Both the position numbers and the translations under genes were made by a program. The notes below the pieces were generated by a model. That model saw only the letters and a list, made by a program, of their open reading frames with translations, did not search any database and had not been told where the DNA came from. From UBA9611 sp965237595 (GTDB lineage: Bacteria > Chloroflexota > Dehalococcoidia > Lucifugimonadales > UBA3495), in the NCBI GenBank assembly GCA_965237595.1, contig CBDEFY010000007.1, positions 372,001 through 436,000 on the forward strand: 64,000 nucleotides of DNA, read 5' to 3'. Below are positions 45,543 through 55,539 of this stretch, piece by piece (positions within the stretch are counted from its first letter, which is position 1; every line of letters starts with the position of its first letter).

Positions 45543-47271
45543 CCTGAATTTCCCAGATCAACCTGATTTCCCTGAACCGGTGTCATCCTGTGCGGCGGGA
45601 ACTATAGTACGGTATCCTGAGCGCGTCAACTGCGCTCCGATTCACTCAATTGCTCCACTCTCATAGGATATCCATCGTCCTAACGAGCGTAGAAATTCCA
45701 AATCCTCTGCCCTTGCCCAAGCGTCTCCCTCGTGGCGGCCCATTTACTCTTGACGACCCCATAACTGTCCTAAATACCGGTGCTCTCAAAGCAAGCTAGC
45801 CAGGTGCCAGCCGAAGCCGGCTGATCCGTTCTAGTATCCCGGTGAGCATTTCCCTGGTCACCAGCACCTCGGCAAGCTGAAACACCATCCTCCTGGCATG
45901 GCGTACCAGTCGCCCACCCGTCTTGATCAGCCTAGTCTGAAGACTGGTCAGCGTCCATGGCGGTCTTCTTCTCATGAAGTTTCCCAGATTGGAGCGCCGG
46001 AACGATCACGGGCCAGGCGTTCAATTTCGCCTGGTTGGCCACGCTTGGTGACATTACAGTCTGGTCCAGTTCAGGGCGTACGCCCTTGATCCACTGCTCC
46101 GCTGTGCCACGGCCATTGTAAAAGCGGACTATGCCTTTGGGTGGATAGCTCAGGTTGGTCACGATGAAGCCTACCCTGGGAAATAACTCCCCCTGATGCC
46201 ACTCCACCTTGGCTACTACTCGCCGGGAAATACTCCAGCTCTGGGCCTGGTAAGTGAAGTCGTAGTAGGAGACGATCGGCCTCCTGGAAGACCAGTCGGC
46301 AGGTCGTACCAGCAGGTGCGCGATTTCTCTCTGAAGTACCGCGTTAGCTGAAAGTCGGATGGCGTACCCAATCATCTCTTGTTCCAAGTACTCGTACACC
46401 TCTGGCTTGCCAAAGGCGGCATCACCCCGGAATCAACAGCCGCCGTCCCTTCCTCTGGTATCTTTTCACCACCGGCTCAAGGAGTTCCTGCCAGCCCTCG
46501 GCGCTATGGACGTTGCCGGGGCGTAGCGTCGCTCCTTCACAATCGCCGAACTGGTTGAATAGAAAGAGGGATGATAGCAGACACACTCGAAGTGCCCATT
46601 GTAGGCGGCACCCTCCTGATGGCCATGCACTGGACTCTCCGAGCTGTCCATGTCCAGAATCACTCGCTGGTGTGGAGTATGGGCCATAGCATCTTCCACC
46701 CATTGGGGATTCATTCGTGCCAGCCCCTGCAGGTTGTCCTGTTGGGTCAGAGTTTCAGTTTCAAAGCGGCTCACGGTGTTGGTGCTGGCGGCGTTCCGGT
46801 CTGATCCTTGCCAGCCCACGACGACTCTCATGGCTGGGTCTTGGGAAAGGCGTTCGGCATCATTGGTGTCATCGTAGCCGGCCAAGCGGCTGTAGATGGA
46901 CTGTCTGAGCAGCGGGACGAGGTGGTGTCGGATGTTGCGACCGGAGCGGCTTTCCTGGAGATAGTCGGCAGCAATATGGGTAACGCCCAGGGCATCATCC
47001 AGCTCTCGAATGGGCAAGAGTCCGGCATCGGAAGTGATGGTGGCACCGTGAAACTCCAGACGGACTTTGGGGTTGAACTGGAGCCGGAGAGGGGTTTTGT
47101 CGCCGTCACCCATCAGGTGCCTCCGGGGTTGTTACGCTATCTGAAGAATCTTACTATTCTAATGAATGTATTATAGCCGAGATGTTGGTGAAAAGTTCAT
47201 GAGACGACTACAAAAGCAAGAACGTTGCCTATATACCGCATCACACTGTTATCCTAACTGGGAAATATGGG
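45543..47271 (-). mobile_element. IS1380-family element, copy 2
   Basis: About 1,729 bp, the same ends as copy 1, flanked by the 5-bp duplication CTTGA (45538-45542 and 47272-47276). It lies 56 bases from copy 1. Most of it is nearly identical to copy 1, but 45955-46075 is strongly altered and contains patches matching the SDR gene at 48551-48627. Confidence 0.88.
45796..47113 (-). pseudogene. IS1380 transposase, copy 2, frameshifted
   Basis: The N-terminal 170 residues are intact in one frame (46466-47113: NPKVRLEFHGATITSDAGL, SRLAGYDDTNDAERLSQDPA). There are frameshifts near 46560 and 46430, and a scrambled stretch near 46000 that removes the conserved segment after the catalytic Glu. Together the two copies could yield a full gene by recombination, but neither is intact. 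Confidence 0.82.
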
Positions 47272-47853
47272 CTTGAAGGACTTCACCCCCAGTTCCATTG
47301 CCTGGGGCAGAGAAGCCAGGATACCGGGTCGGTTCTGCAGGATGAAGTGGAACCCAAAATCCACCAGCGCCGCCGCTTCCACTTCTTCTTGAATCCGGCG
47401 GACAGCCTGCACCAGGGTTTCGTCGCCCTCCAGGGCGTAATTGCCGAAGGGGACCAGGGTGGTCAACCCGGCGTGGGCCGCCGCCAGCGCCCCCAGGGCG
47501 TAGTCGTCGTGGCCGTCCAGATGTACGTGGAAATCAATCAGTCCCGGCAGGACGAACTTGCCTTCCGCGTCGATGTACCGGTCGGCTTGGGGGAGCAGAT
47601 GTTCTGGCCCGACCGCCGCAATCTTCTCTCCTTTGATCGCCACTGCAGCTTCGAATACCTGGGACGACGTAACGACCCGTCCGCCTCGCACGATTGTATC
47701 TACCCGAGTGTCGACCCTCGCTTCCGCCATATCGTGCCTCCCCCGGCGATTAAAGCCTGGTCCGAATTTGCCGCGAGTGTAATCTGGGCTGGATGGGCGC
47801 GGCTACACTCGCCCCAGTCATTTCCCAGACTATTTGTTGCTTAGAGGTTGGTC

Positions 47854-48635
47854 ATGCAATTGGAAGACAAAATCGCCCTGGTCACCGGCGCCGGCAGGGG
47901 CATGGGCCGGGCAATCTCCCTACATTTGGCCGAAGCGGGCGCCAACATCGCCGCGTCGGATATCGATGCATCCACCGCGGAAGACACCGCCGTCGCCGTG
48001 AAACAGCTGGGTCGGGAGAGCATCGCCGTGCCCGCCGACATGGGCGACTTGCACGATATCGACCGAATGTTCAGGCAGGCTAAAGACACGTTCGGCCGCA
48101 TCGACATCGTGGTGAACAACGCCGGGGTTACCAAATATTTGGACATTATGGACGTGCGGGAAGAAGACTGGGACCGTATCCACCGGGTGAACGCCAAGGG
48201 CGTCTTCTTCTGCATGCAGCGGGCGGCCCAAGAGCTCATCGAGCAGGGCCAAGGCGGCCGGATTATCAACATAGCTTCCATCGCCGTAAGGGCTACGCCG
48301 GAACCTCCAACGCGGCCTATGCGGCCAGCAAGGGGGCGGTAATCTCCATGACCCACATAGCCGCGCTGCAACTGGGCCGGTACGACATCAACGTGAATGC
48401 CATCTGTCCCGGATCTACCCTGACGGCCATGGCCGCCGAGACCATGGTCGGACGGGCCGAAAACTCCGGCCAATCGATCCAGGAACTGGAGGATGCCCGG
48501 GACGCCAGAATCCCCATCGGACGCCCCAACGAACCAGAAGACATCGCGGCCATGGCGGTCTTCTTGGCGGGACCGGGAGCCCGGAACATCACGGGCCAGG
48601 CGTTCAATGTCGACCGTGGCTTGGTGATGCATTAA
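47854..48635 (+). CDS. SDR-family oxidoreductase (FabG-like), one frameshift
   Basis: ATG 47854 with AGAGG upstream. IALVTGAGRGMGRAISLHLA (NAD(P) loop), VVNNAGVTKYLDIMDV and IINIASIA are in the first frame. Near 48286 one G is missing (GCCGTAAGG where GCCGGTAAGG is expected), and the second frame continues with NAAYAASKGAVISMTHIAAL (catalytic Tyr-x-x-x-Lys), VNAICPGST and ITGQAFNVDRGLVMH. Corrected length is about 260 residues, a normal 3-oxoacyl-reductase-like SDR. The single-base loss in an otherwise clean gene looks like sequencing error. Confidence 0.82.
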
Positions 48636-48728
48636 GCGTCCGTTTGACGCCAAACCGCAAGCCTTGAAGCTGAGCCCACTGGCTGCTGCCTGTTAAAATA
48701 TACTCACCCAGTGTTGGGAGGGGAGGCG

Positions 48729-49979
48729 ATGGACCTGCGGCCAAAACTCGTCTTCCTCTTGGCTTCGGTGGTCCTGCTCGCGGCAGCAGGCGCCAATTCG
48801 GCCACCTGGGTCGCATCCGCCAATCTTTCCCCGCTGCTCACTGTCTCTCCGAACACCGCAGTCCCCAATCAAACGGTGGTCCTGCTGGGCACCGGGTTCA
48901 CCCCGGCAACGACCGAGCGCGGGGCCGCGGCTTCGGGCGCCCACCAAATCACCGGACTGGGCGGCAGCGTGATTACCGTCGCCGGCACTTTGCTCAAGTG
49001 GCCCTACCTCATCTATCCCATCAACTTCGACACCGTGGGTAATTGGGCTACTCCCATCACCATCCCCGTCACCCCAGAGATAGTGGCTGGAGGACCAGTC
49101 TCAATCACAGTGGTCGACGACCAAGGGCTAGCACTGACGACTCAGGTGGGCATCGGGACTCCCAGGATCAGCCTGGAACCGGCGTCCGGCAGCCGTAATT
49201 CTGTTGTGTCCATAACCGGCGAGGGTTTCCCGGCCGCCAATTCAGCCACCTCGGCTAACGTCCAGGTCTCCATCTCCTACGCCGGGAGCCGATTGGGCGT
49301 GGTTTCGCCGAATGCCAGCGGCGAGATTGATGCCACCGTGCAGGTCCCTGAGACGGCGGCGATACCTTCAAGCAATATAGTCCAGGCGACCATCGTGGGT
49401 TTCAGCCAAAACGCCTCCGCCATTCACTCGGTTCCCGACGCCACCATCACAGTTTCGCCCACTGGTGGACGGCCCGGCAGCGTGATAACCATATTCGGCA
49501 AAAACTTCCCGGCTTCCGCCATCGTCTCGGGCACCAGAGCGGGCAACATCTCGGTGTTGAATTCCCCGGCGCCGGTCACGGGCGACGACGGGAAATTCAC
49601 TTCATTCTTTGTGGTGCCTTTATTTTTCCCAGGAGTTCAGACCATAACGGCCACTGCGGGGGGAATCACCGCGGTCAGCAGTTTTACCGTGACCGAGGGC
49701 CCGGCGGTCACGCAGCCAACACCCACGCCTCAACATTCGATCGGGGCTGCCCAAGCCATGGAAACACTGACCCGGGGCGACAATCTGATTATTTTGTGGA
49801 ACTTCGACGACAGCACCAAGCGATGGACATACTTTGACCCCCGCCCGGCATTCGCCAACACCATCAAAACCATGGTCACGGGACGCGTTTACTGGCTTAG
49901 GCTCAACAGGATCCAAGCGGCGCCGCTCAACGGCAAAGCAGTGTTCTTAGTTGAGGGCTGGAATCTGGTGGCTTGGTGA
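48729..49979 (+). CDS. Secreted IPT/TIG-like repeat protein
   Basis: 416 residues from ATG 48729 behind GGGAGGGGAGG. Signal peptide (MDLRPKLVFLLASVVLLAAA). Three Ig-like beta domains follow, each opening L-x-V-S-P or I-x-V-S-P with G-S-V-I-T-I-F-G-K-N-F-P or V-V-L-L-G-T-G-F-T-P, the IPT/TIG pattern. The C-terminal module (ILWNFDDSTKRWTYFDPRPA to VFLVEGWNLVAW) is a type I associate with exported Chloroflexota proteins. It lacks the EF-hand tail of the 2-13 kb cluster. Function unknown, probably extracellular binding. Confidence 0.75.
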   Translation: MDLRPKLVFLLASVVLLAAAGANSATWVASANLSPLLTVSPNTAVPNQTVVLLGTGFTPATTERGAAASGAHQITGLGGSVITVAGTLLKWPYLIYPINFDTVGNWATPITIPVTPEIVAGGPVSITVVDDQGLALTTQVGIGTPRISLEPASGSRNSVVSITGEGFPAANSATSANVQVSISYAGSRLGVVSPNASGEIDATVQVPETAAIPSSNIVQATIVGFSQNASAIHSVPDATITVSPTGGRPGSVITIFGKNFPASAIVSGTRAGNISVLNSPAPVTGDDGKFTSFFVVPLFFPGVQTITATAGGITAVSSFTVTEGPAVTQPTPTPQHSIGAAQAMETLTRGDNLIILWNFDDSTKRWTYFDPRPAFANTIKTMVTGRVYWLRLNRIQAAPLNGKAVFLVEGWNLVAW

Positions 49980-50109
49980 CCCGGGACTCAGACTAGCGCG
50001 GCATGAACCGCTATGGGATAATGTAATCTCAAGCGCAAACAGAGTCCGGTTAGCCGTGCCCCGGGCTTCTATGTTAAGCGGCGTGACCGCCAGAATAGGT
50101 GCTCCATAC

Positions 50110-50355
50110 ATGGAACTCAACGTCAGGCTATTCGCCTTGTACCGGGAAAGGGCCGGTTGCCGCAGCATCCCCGTGGCCGTCCAGGACGGAGCGACGGTGG
50201 CGGACCTGACTGCTGAGGTGCGACGGCAACTCCCGAACCTGGCGCCGCCCGAGGTTAAAATCGTGGTGGCGGTGAACGCCGACTACGCAGAACCTGACGT
50301 CGTCCTCCGGCCCGGAGACGATGTCTGCCTCATTCCACCCGTGAGCGGGGGCTGA
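50110..50355 (+). CDS. moaD: Molybdopterin synthase sulfur carrier subunit
   Basis: 81 residues, beta-grasp protein beginning MELNVRLFALYRERAG and ending LIPPVSGG. The C-terminal Gly-Gly is adenylated and thiocarboxylated to deliver sulfur for molybdopterin. The next gene, 17 bases downstream, is MoaE, its partner. The pair implies use of molybdenum cofactor, although no Moco enzyme is in the window. Confidence 0.9.
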   Translation: MELNVRLFALYRERAGCRSIPVAVQDGATVADLTAEVRRQLPNLAPPEVKIVVAVNADYAEPDVVLRPGDDVCLIPPVSGG

Positions 50356-50372
50356 CCCCGAAGGCTGACCCA

Positions 50373-50831
50373 ATGATAGAACTGACTTCGAACACCCTTG
50401 ACCCGGAGACGATTACCGCCAAGGTGCGCCGCGACACCAACGGCGCCGTGGTGGCCTTTCTGGGGACCACCAGGGATAACTTCGAGGGCAAAAATGTGCT
50501 GACCTTGGAGTACGAGGCATTCGATGAGATGGCGGTCAAAAAGCTGGAAGAGGTGCGCCAAGAAATAATGGCCGAGTTCGGCCTGGAACAGGTGGCCATC
50601 AGCCACCGCATCGGGACGGTCGGCATCGGGGAGATTAGCTTGGTGGTGGCCATCGGCTCACCCCACCGGAAAGAGGCCTTCTACGCCTGCCACAAGGCCG
50701 TTGACCGCATAAAAGAAGTGGTCCCCATCTGGAAGAAAGAGGTCTACCGGGACGGCTCGCGCTGGGTGGCCTGCGAAGACCACGAGTTCTCACACGGGAA
50801 GCAGTCGTCGGCCGAAAGCCACGCTCACTAG
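50373..50831 (+). CDS. moaE: Molybdopterin synthase catalytic subunit
   Basis: 152 residues. GAVVAFLGTTRDNFEGKNVL, LEYEAFDEMAVKKLEEVRQE, IGTVGIGEISLVVAIGSPHR and VVPIWKKEVYRDGSRWV are the MoaE hallmarks, including the active-site Lys in the W-K-K-E region. It forms a heterotetramer with MoaD and converts cyclic pyranopterin to molybdopterin. Tail-to-tail with radA, six bases apart. Confidence 0.92.
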   Translation: MIELTSNTLDPETITAKVRRDTNGAVVAFLGTTRDNFEGKNVLTLEYEAFDEMAVKKLEEVRQEIMAEFGLEQVAISHRIGTVGIGEISLVVAIGSPHRKEAFYACHKAVDRIKEVVPIWKKEVYRDGSRWVACEDHEFSHGKQSSAESHAH

Positions 50832-50837
50832 CGGTTT

Positions 50838-52262
50838 CTAGCCCGGTTCCAGCGCAGCCTCGGGTTTCCCCCTCCGGTCTTTGGACAGGACCGCGTTTAC
50901 CGCCTGCCGCAGCGTACTCACGCCGATGGCCTTTATGCCCTGAGGCACCGTCAGTCCATTCAGACACGATTCGGGCAGGATGCATTTTTTCAGCCCCAAC
51001 CGCGCGGCCTCCGTAATCCTCCGCTGCGCTTGGGAAACGGCCCGTATCTCCGCGCTCAAGCCAATCTCGCCAAAGGCGAACAACTGGGGGTCCAGCGGGC
51101 AGTTGTAGAGACTGGAAGCCATGGCCAGCACCAGGGCCAGGTCCGCCGCCGGCTCACCAATCTTAAATCCACCGGCCACATTTACGATAATGTCCTGACT
51201 GGACAACTCCAGCCCGGAGCGGCGGGAAGCCACAGCCGCCAGCATGAGGAGCCGGTTATAATCCACGCCGTTGGCGATTCGGCGCGGCGCGGGGATTTGG
51301 GAAGGCGAGGTGAGGGCCTGGACCTCCAAAAGCAGTGCCCGGCTCCCCTCCACCACCGGCGCCAAGGCCGCTCCGATGGAGCCCTCTGCCCTCTGCGATA
51401 GCAGGGCTTTGGACGGGTCGGACACGTCAACCAGGCCCCGTTCGGTCATCTCGAACACGCCAACCTCGGTGGTGGCGCCGAACCGGTTCTTGCCGGCGCG
51501 CAGCACCCGGTAGCCTCCGTCCTCCTGGGACTCCAAGTACATGACCACGTCCACCATGTGCTCCAAGACCCTGGGACCAGCCAGAGAGCCGTCCTTGGTC
51601 ATGTGGCCGGAGACGAAAACCGGGGTATCGCTGGCTTTGGCCCACCGTAGCAGCCGCAGCCCAGCCTCCCGTACCTGTCCCACGCTGCCGGGATCGGACG
51701 CTTCATCATCGCTGTATAACGTCTGTATGGAGTCGATGATAGCCAGGCTGGGCCGTATTGAGTCCAACTTCTCGAAGATTGCCGCAAGGTCCGTCTCCGG
51801 CAGCATCAGCACGCCGTCGCCAGCAAATCCCAGTCGCTCGGAACGCAGCTTTATCTGTTGGGGAGACTCTTCCCCGCTGACATATAGGACGATTTTGCAC
51901 TTGGCGGCCACGTATTGGGCCAGTTGAAGGAGAAGCGTCGACTTGCCAACCCCGGGCTCTCCGGCGAGCAGGACCACCGATCCGGGGACCACCCCGCCGC
52001 CCAACACCCGATTAAGCTCTGGAGAGGGCAGGGGGTCCCGGTACTTGGGGTCGGGGGAGATGGCGGACAGCTCGACCACATCAGATGCCTGGGCGGTAAG
52101 CCACCCTGGGCGCCCTTTGGCTTCTGGGGCCACGGCGGTCTCCACCAAGGGACTTTGTGAGCCGCATCCTTGGGCGGGGCAAAAACCCATCCATCTGGAG
52201 CTTTCGTTCCCGCAAGACGGGCACATGAAGACCGTCCGCCGCCGTTCTTTTACCTTAGCCAC
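50838..52262 (-). CDS. radA: DNA repair protein RadA
   Basis: 474 residues. N-terminal zinc finger (FMCPSCGNESSRWMGFCPAQ, then GCGS), RecA-like ATPase with Walker A GEPGVGKSTLLLQL (residues 101-114), the RadA-specific KNRFG in RAGKNRFGATTEVGVFEM, and a C-terminal Lon-like domain (GEIGLSAEIRAVSQAQRRI). It promotes branch migration of recombination intermediates in the cytoplasm. Slightly longer than usual (about 455) because of the C-terminal tail. Downstream of clpC with a strong hairpin between. Confidence 0.95.
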   Translation of the reverse strand: MAKVKERRRTVFMCPSCGNESSRWMGFCPAQGCGSQSPLVETAVAPEAKGRPGWLTAQASDVVELSAISPDPKYRDPLPSPELNRVLGGGVVPGSVVLLAGEPGVGKSTLLLQLAQYVAAKCKIVLYVSGEESPQQIKLRSERLGFAGDGVLMLPETDLAAIFEKLDSIRPSLAIIDSIQTLYSDDEASDPGSVGQVREAGLRLLRWAKASDTPVFVSGHMTKDGSLAGPRVLEHMVDVVMYLESQEDGGYRVLRAGKNRFGATTEVGVFEMTERGLVDVSDPSKALLSQRAEGSIGAALAPVVEGSRALLLEVQALTSPSQIPAPRRIANGVDYNRLLMLAAVASRRSGLELSSQDIIVNVAGGFKIGEPAADLALVLAMASSLYNCPLDPQLFAFGEIGLSAEIRAVSQAQRRITEAARLGLKKCILPESCLNGLTVPQGIKAIGVSTLRQAVNAVLSKDRRGKPEAALEPG

Positions 52263-52300
52263 ACCGCATCACCTCACCTGGAATCGCGGCAATTATAACA

Positions 52301-52332
52301 ACAGAAGGCCCCACGGTTGTGGGGCCTTCTGT
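52301..52332 (-). terminator. Terminator hairpin between clpC and radA
   Basis: A perfect 14-bp stem, ACAGAAGGCCCCAC with its complement, loop GGTT. On the minus strand it is followed by a T-rich stretch (TGTTATAATT), which also holds a TATAAT that could serve as -10 of a radA promoter. Confidence 0.75.
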
Positions 52333-52357
52333 CAGTTGTACCGCGAATTTGCCGAAG

Positions 52358-54868
52358 TTAGTCGGCGGTGGCAGCCGGTTCGGCTTCTGCTTCCGGTTTG
52401 CCCTTCGCTTTAGGTTTGGCCTTGGCCTTCTTGGAAGTAATCTTGATGGCGCCGTCGTCCATGTCGACCAGCGCAACATCGCCAGCCACCAGGCGTCGGC
52501 TGAGCACCTCATCAGACAGGCTGTCTTCAATCTCGTTCTGAATCAGTCTCCGCAGTGGCCGTGCGCCCAGGACAGGGTCGAAGCCTTTTTCTCCCAGGTA
52601 TTCTTTGGCCGATTGGCTCATCTCCAGCTCAATCTCCTTTTCCGACAGTTCGCCTCGGACCTGGTCCATCATCAGGTCGACAATCTCCAAGATCTCGTCC
52701 CTAGTGAGCTGGCGGAACACCACGGTGGAATCAATTCGGTTCAAGAATTCGGGACGGAAGAACCTCTTCACTTCCTCCATCACCTTTTCCTTCATCCGCT
52801 CGTAGGCGCTCTCGTCGGTCTGGGCATCGCTGGTCTTGACCGAGAAACCAAGAGAGGTCTCCCGCTTGATCAAGTCGGATCCCAAGTTGCTGGTCATAAC
52901 CAGAATGGAGTTCCGGAAATCCACCTTTCTTCCCCGGGCGTCGGTCAAGGTGCCAGCGTCGAAGATCTGCAGGAGGATGTTGAAAACCTCGGGGTGGGCC
53001 TTTTCAATCTCGTCGAGAAGCACGGCACAGTAGTTTTTGCGCCGGACGCCCTCGGTCAACTGCCCGCCCTCGTCGTAACCCACGTATCCGGGAGGAGCAC
53101 CAATCAAACGGGCGACGGTGTGCCGCTCTTGGAACTCGGACATGTCGAGGCGAATCATGTTGTCTTCATCGCCGAACATGAATTCGGCCAGAGCACGAAC
53201 GAGTTCGGTCTTGCCCACACCGGTGGGCCCAAGGAACATGAACACGCCGATGGGGCGGCGGGCGTCCTTCAGACCCGCCCTGGCCCGGCGCACTGACTTG
53301 GATATGTTTATGATAGCCTCGTCCTGTCCGATGATCCGCTTGTGCAGTTCCCCTTCCATCTGGAGGAGCCGCTCGGTTTCCTCTTCAGCCAGCCGGGTCA
53401 CGGGGATCCCGGTCCACATGCTGACAACTTCTGCGATGTCTTCTTCAGTGACGACCTGGCGCTCTTTGTCCTGGCCCTCCTGCCATTCCTTCTCCAGGGT
53501 GTCCAGGTCCTCGTTCTGTTGCAGTTCCTGGTCCCGCAGTTCTGCCGCCGCTTCGTATTGCTGAGAGGCGATGGCTTCATCCTTCTCTTTGCGTACCTTC
53601 TCCAAGACCTCCATGGCATCTTTCACCGACGCCGGGGTAACGCTGCCGCGCAGCCTTACCCGGGAGCCTGCCTCATCGATGAGGTCGATGGCCTTGTCCG
53701 GCAGGAACCGGTCTGGGATGTAGCGTTGGGCCAGGGTGGCTGCGCTACGGATGGCATCGTCGGTGATGCGTACCTTGTGGTGGTCCTCGTACTTGCTCCT
53801 TACGCCCATCAAAATCGCCACGGTGTCATCGTTAGTTGGCTCTTCAACCCGCACGGGCTGAAGGCGGCGCTCCAAGGCCGGGTCCCGCTCGACGTACTTC
53901 CGGTAGTCATCCAGGGTGGTGGCCCCGATGCATTGGAGTTCGCCACGGGCCAGCGAGGGTTTCAGGATGTTGGAGGCGTCGACCGCTCCTTCCGCAGCGC
54001 CGGCGCCAACTATCGTGTGAATCTCGTCGATGAAAAGCACGCAGTTGCCGGAGGCCTTGATTTCTTCAATGACTTTTTTCAACCGCTCTTCAAATTCGCC
54101 GCGGTATTTGGTGCCCGCAACCAAGGCGCCCATGTCCAGGGTGACCAGGCGCTTGCCCTGAAGGGTGTCGGGGACCTCGCCCTTGCCAATCCGCTGGGCC
54201 AAGGCCTCTACGATGGCTGTCTTGCCAACGCCCGGCTCACCAACCAGAACTGGATTGTTCTTGGTACGGCGGCTGAGGATCTGCACCACCCGCTGAATCT
54301 CTTGTTCCCGGCCTATCACGGGGTCCAGTTTGTCTGCTCTCGCCGCCACGGTTAGGTCGATGCCCAACTGGTCCAGGGTTGGAGTCTTGGAACTGGATCG
54401 GCTTCCTTGGGCTCCGGTGCCGGAGGTATGGCTCAGTATGCGGTGGGTCTCGGCCCGGACCTTGTCCAGGGTGACTCCCAGGCTCTCCAGGACGCCCGCG
54501 GCCACGCCTTCGCCCTCACGCAGTAGACCGATGAGCAAGTGCTCCGTCCCGATATAGGTGTGGTTCATCCGGCGAGCTTCGTCGACGGCCAACTCCACGA
54601 CCTTCTTTGCACGGGGGGTAAGTCCAATCTCTCCCTGGGCCGGCTTTTCGCCGCGCCCAATGATAAACTCCACAGCCGACCGGACCTTGCTCAGGTCGAC
54701 GGATAAACTGGAGAGCACCCGGGCGGCAACGCCCTCGGTCTCGCGGACCAAGCCCAGCAGGATATGCTCGGTCCCAATATAGTTATGGTTAAATCGCTGC
54801 GCCTCTTCCTGGGCCAACGATAGCACCCGCCGTGCGCGTTCGGAGAACTTCTCGAATCTACTGCCCAT
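52358..54868 (-). CDS. clpC: AAA+ unfoldase ClpC
   Basis: 836 residues. Two N-terminal Clp repeats (FSERARRVLSLAQEEAQRFN and RAKKVVELAVDEARRMNHTY), first AAA module with GEPGVGKTAIVEAL, a UVR-like middle domain (AIASQQYEAAAELRDQELQ), second AAA module with GPTGVGKTELVRAL, and a Lys/Ala-rich tail. It feeds substrates to ClpP and needs adaptor proteins in other bacteria. No mcsA, mcsB or ctsR is adjacent, so regulation differs from Bacillus. The leader runs from the promoter at 55069 and contains a hairpin near 54895-54921. Confidence 0.96.
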   Translation of the reverse strand: MGSRFEKFSERARRVLSLAQEEAQRFNHNYIGTEHILLGLVRETEGVAARVLSSLSVDLSKVRSAVEFIIGRGEKPAQGEIGLTPRAKKVVELAVDEARRMNHTYIGTEHLLIGLLREGEGVAAGVLESLGVTLDKVRAETHRILSHTSGTGAQGSRSSSKTPTLDQLGIDLTVAARADKLDPVIGREQEIQRVVQILSRRTKNNPVLVGEPGVGKTAIVEALAQRIGKGEVPDTLQGKRLVTLDMGALVAGTKYRGEFEERLKKVIEEIKASGNCVLFIDEIHTIVGAGAAEGAVDASNILKPSLARGELQCIGATTLDDYRKYVERDPALERRLQPVRVEEPTNDDTVAILMGVRSKYEDHHKVRITDDAIRSAATLAQRYIPDRFLPDKAIDLIDEAGSRVRLRGSVTPASVKDAMEVLEKVRKEKDEAIASQQYEAAAELRDQELQQNEDLDTLEKEWQEGQDKERQVVTEEDIAEVVSMWTGIPVTRLAEEETERLLQMEGELHKRIIGQDEAIINISKSVRRARAGLKDARRPIGVFMFLGPTGVGKTELVRALAEFMFGDEDNMIRLDMSEFQERHTVARLIGAPPGYVGYDEGGQLTEGVRRKNYCAVLLDEIEKAHPEVFNILLQIFDAGTLTDARGRKVDFRNSILVMTSNLGSDLIKRETSLGFSVKTSDAQTDESAYERMKEKVMEEVKRFFRPEFLNRIDSTVVFRQLTRDEILEIVDLMMDQVRGELSEKEIELEMSQSAKEYLGEKGFDPVLGARPLRRLIQNEIEDSLSDEVLSRRLVAGDVALVDMDDGAIKITSKKAKAKPKAKGKPEAEAEPAATAD

Positions 54869-55068
54869 TTTATCGCTCCTGATGGGAGTAAGTTGAGGAA
54901 CCTGTTTTCAGTTGGGTTCCTTCCTTAGAGAGCATTGCCGATTGTGAGATGTTTGCCACCACGTAACTGGTAAACCCAGTAGCGGTGGGAGTAACCTGCG
55001 TGCCGGTTCCGTTAGTGTTGGGGACGGGGACCAGGCAGGATTTTACCCTCGTGGCCTTCGTGCAACCA

Positions 55069-55097
55069 ATTATATTGGAGGCCTACCTCAGTGTAAA
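55069..55097 (-). promoter_or_regulatory. Sigma-70 promoter of clpC with overlapping palindrome
   Basis: Minus strand: TTTACA, 17-base spacer, perfect TATAAT (55069-55074). The -10 lies inside the palindromic CCAATTATATTGG (55065-55077), a possible repressor site. No CtsR-, HrcA- or HspR-type box is seen. The transcribed leader would be about 190 bases; 54869-55255 contains nothing else recognisable. Confidence 0.65.
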
Positions 55098-55255
55098 GGC
55101 GCACCAATTCATTTTATCTGCTGGATGCGCGTACCCAACCGGAGCGGAAAATCGAGGGCGGACCGGCCCGGTTAAAAATTATCCCTCTGGCTGGATTCAC
55201 CGGCGGCCGTAGACTGGGAAAGTGCAGCATGTGTGGGGGCTCATTTTAGGATATA

Positions 55256-55374
<119 letters not shown>

Positions 55375-55392
55375 AGATATATCAGCCTCGGT

Positions 55393-55421
55393 AGTATGCA
55401 CCATTTTTCACAACCTCGCAA
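55393..55421 (-). promoter_or_regulatory. Promoter of 5S rRNA
   Basis: Minus strand: TTGCGA, 17-base spacer, CATACT, ending about 19 bases before the mature 5S start. A second TTGACA at 55431-55436 lies further upstream. Its presence supports the 5S gene as its own transcription unit. Confidence 0.5.
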
Positions 55422-55492
55422 GGGCATTTCTGTCAAAGTTGGCCAACAAGTTTGCCCCTATCGGGCTGGGATGTCCCACCTTTGGATATTGG

Positions 55493-55522
55493 TTGACTTT
55501 TAGCGGAAAATACTGATTAAAT
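55493..55522 (+). promoter_or_regulatory. Promoter of guaB3
   Basis: TTGACT, 18-base spacer, TTAAAT, placing transcription start near 55530. That fits a short leader to the TTG at 55540. Confidence 0.5.
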
Positions 55523-55539
55523 CTCATAAAGAATCGGTT

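Larger units (their letters stand above)
42841..47730 (-). pseudogene. Hydantoinase/dihydroorotase-like amidohydrolase, broken by two IS1380 elements
   Basis: N-terminal 153 codons at 47272-47730 (VDTIVRGGRVVTSSQVFEAA, LPGLIDFHVHLDGHDD with the His-x-His pair). A 17-codon middle piece lies at 45487-45537 (MFMTYKKRPGRMCDDDY) between the two elements, and the C-terminal part is at 42841-43736 (ICNAMEMVAKGGGVLQLHCE, VVHLSTQLGLERIKLARD, LVGSDHSPHPEELKKPGWDN). Removing each element and one 5-bp duplication restores the frame through both sites. A further out-of-frame deletion near 43460 (ARD directly followed by TCPQYLLLSD) is independent. The intact enzyme would have been about 475 residues, opening cyclic amides. 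Confidence 0.85.
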
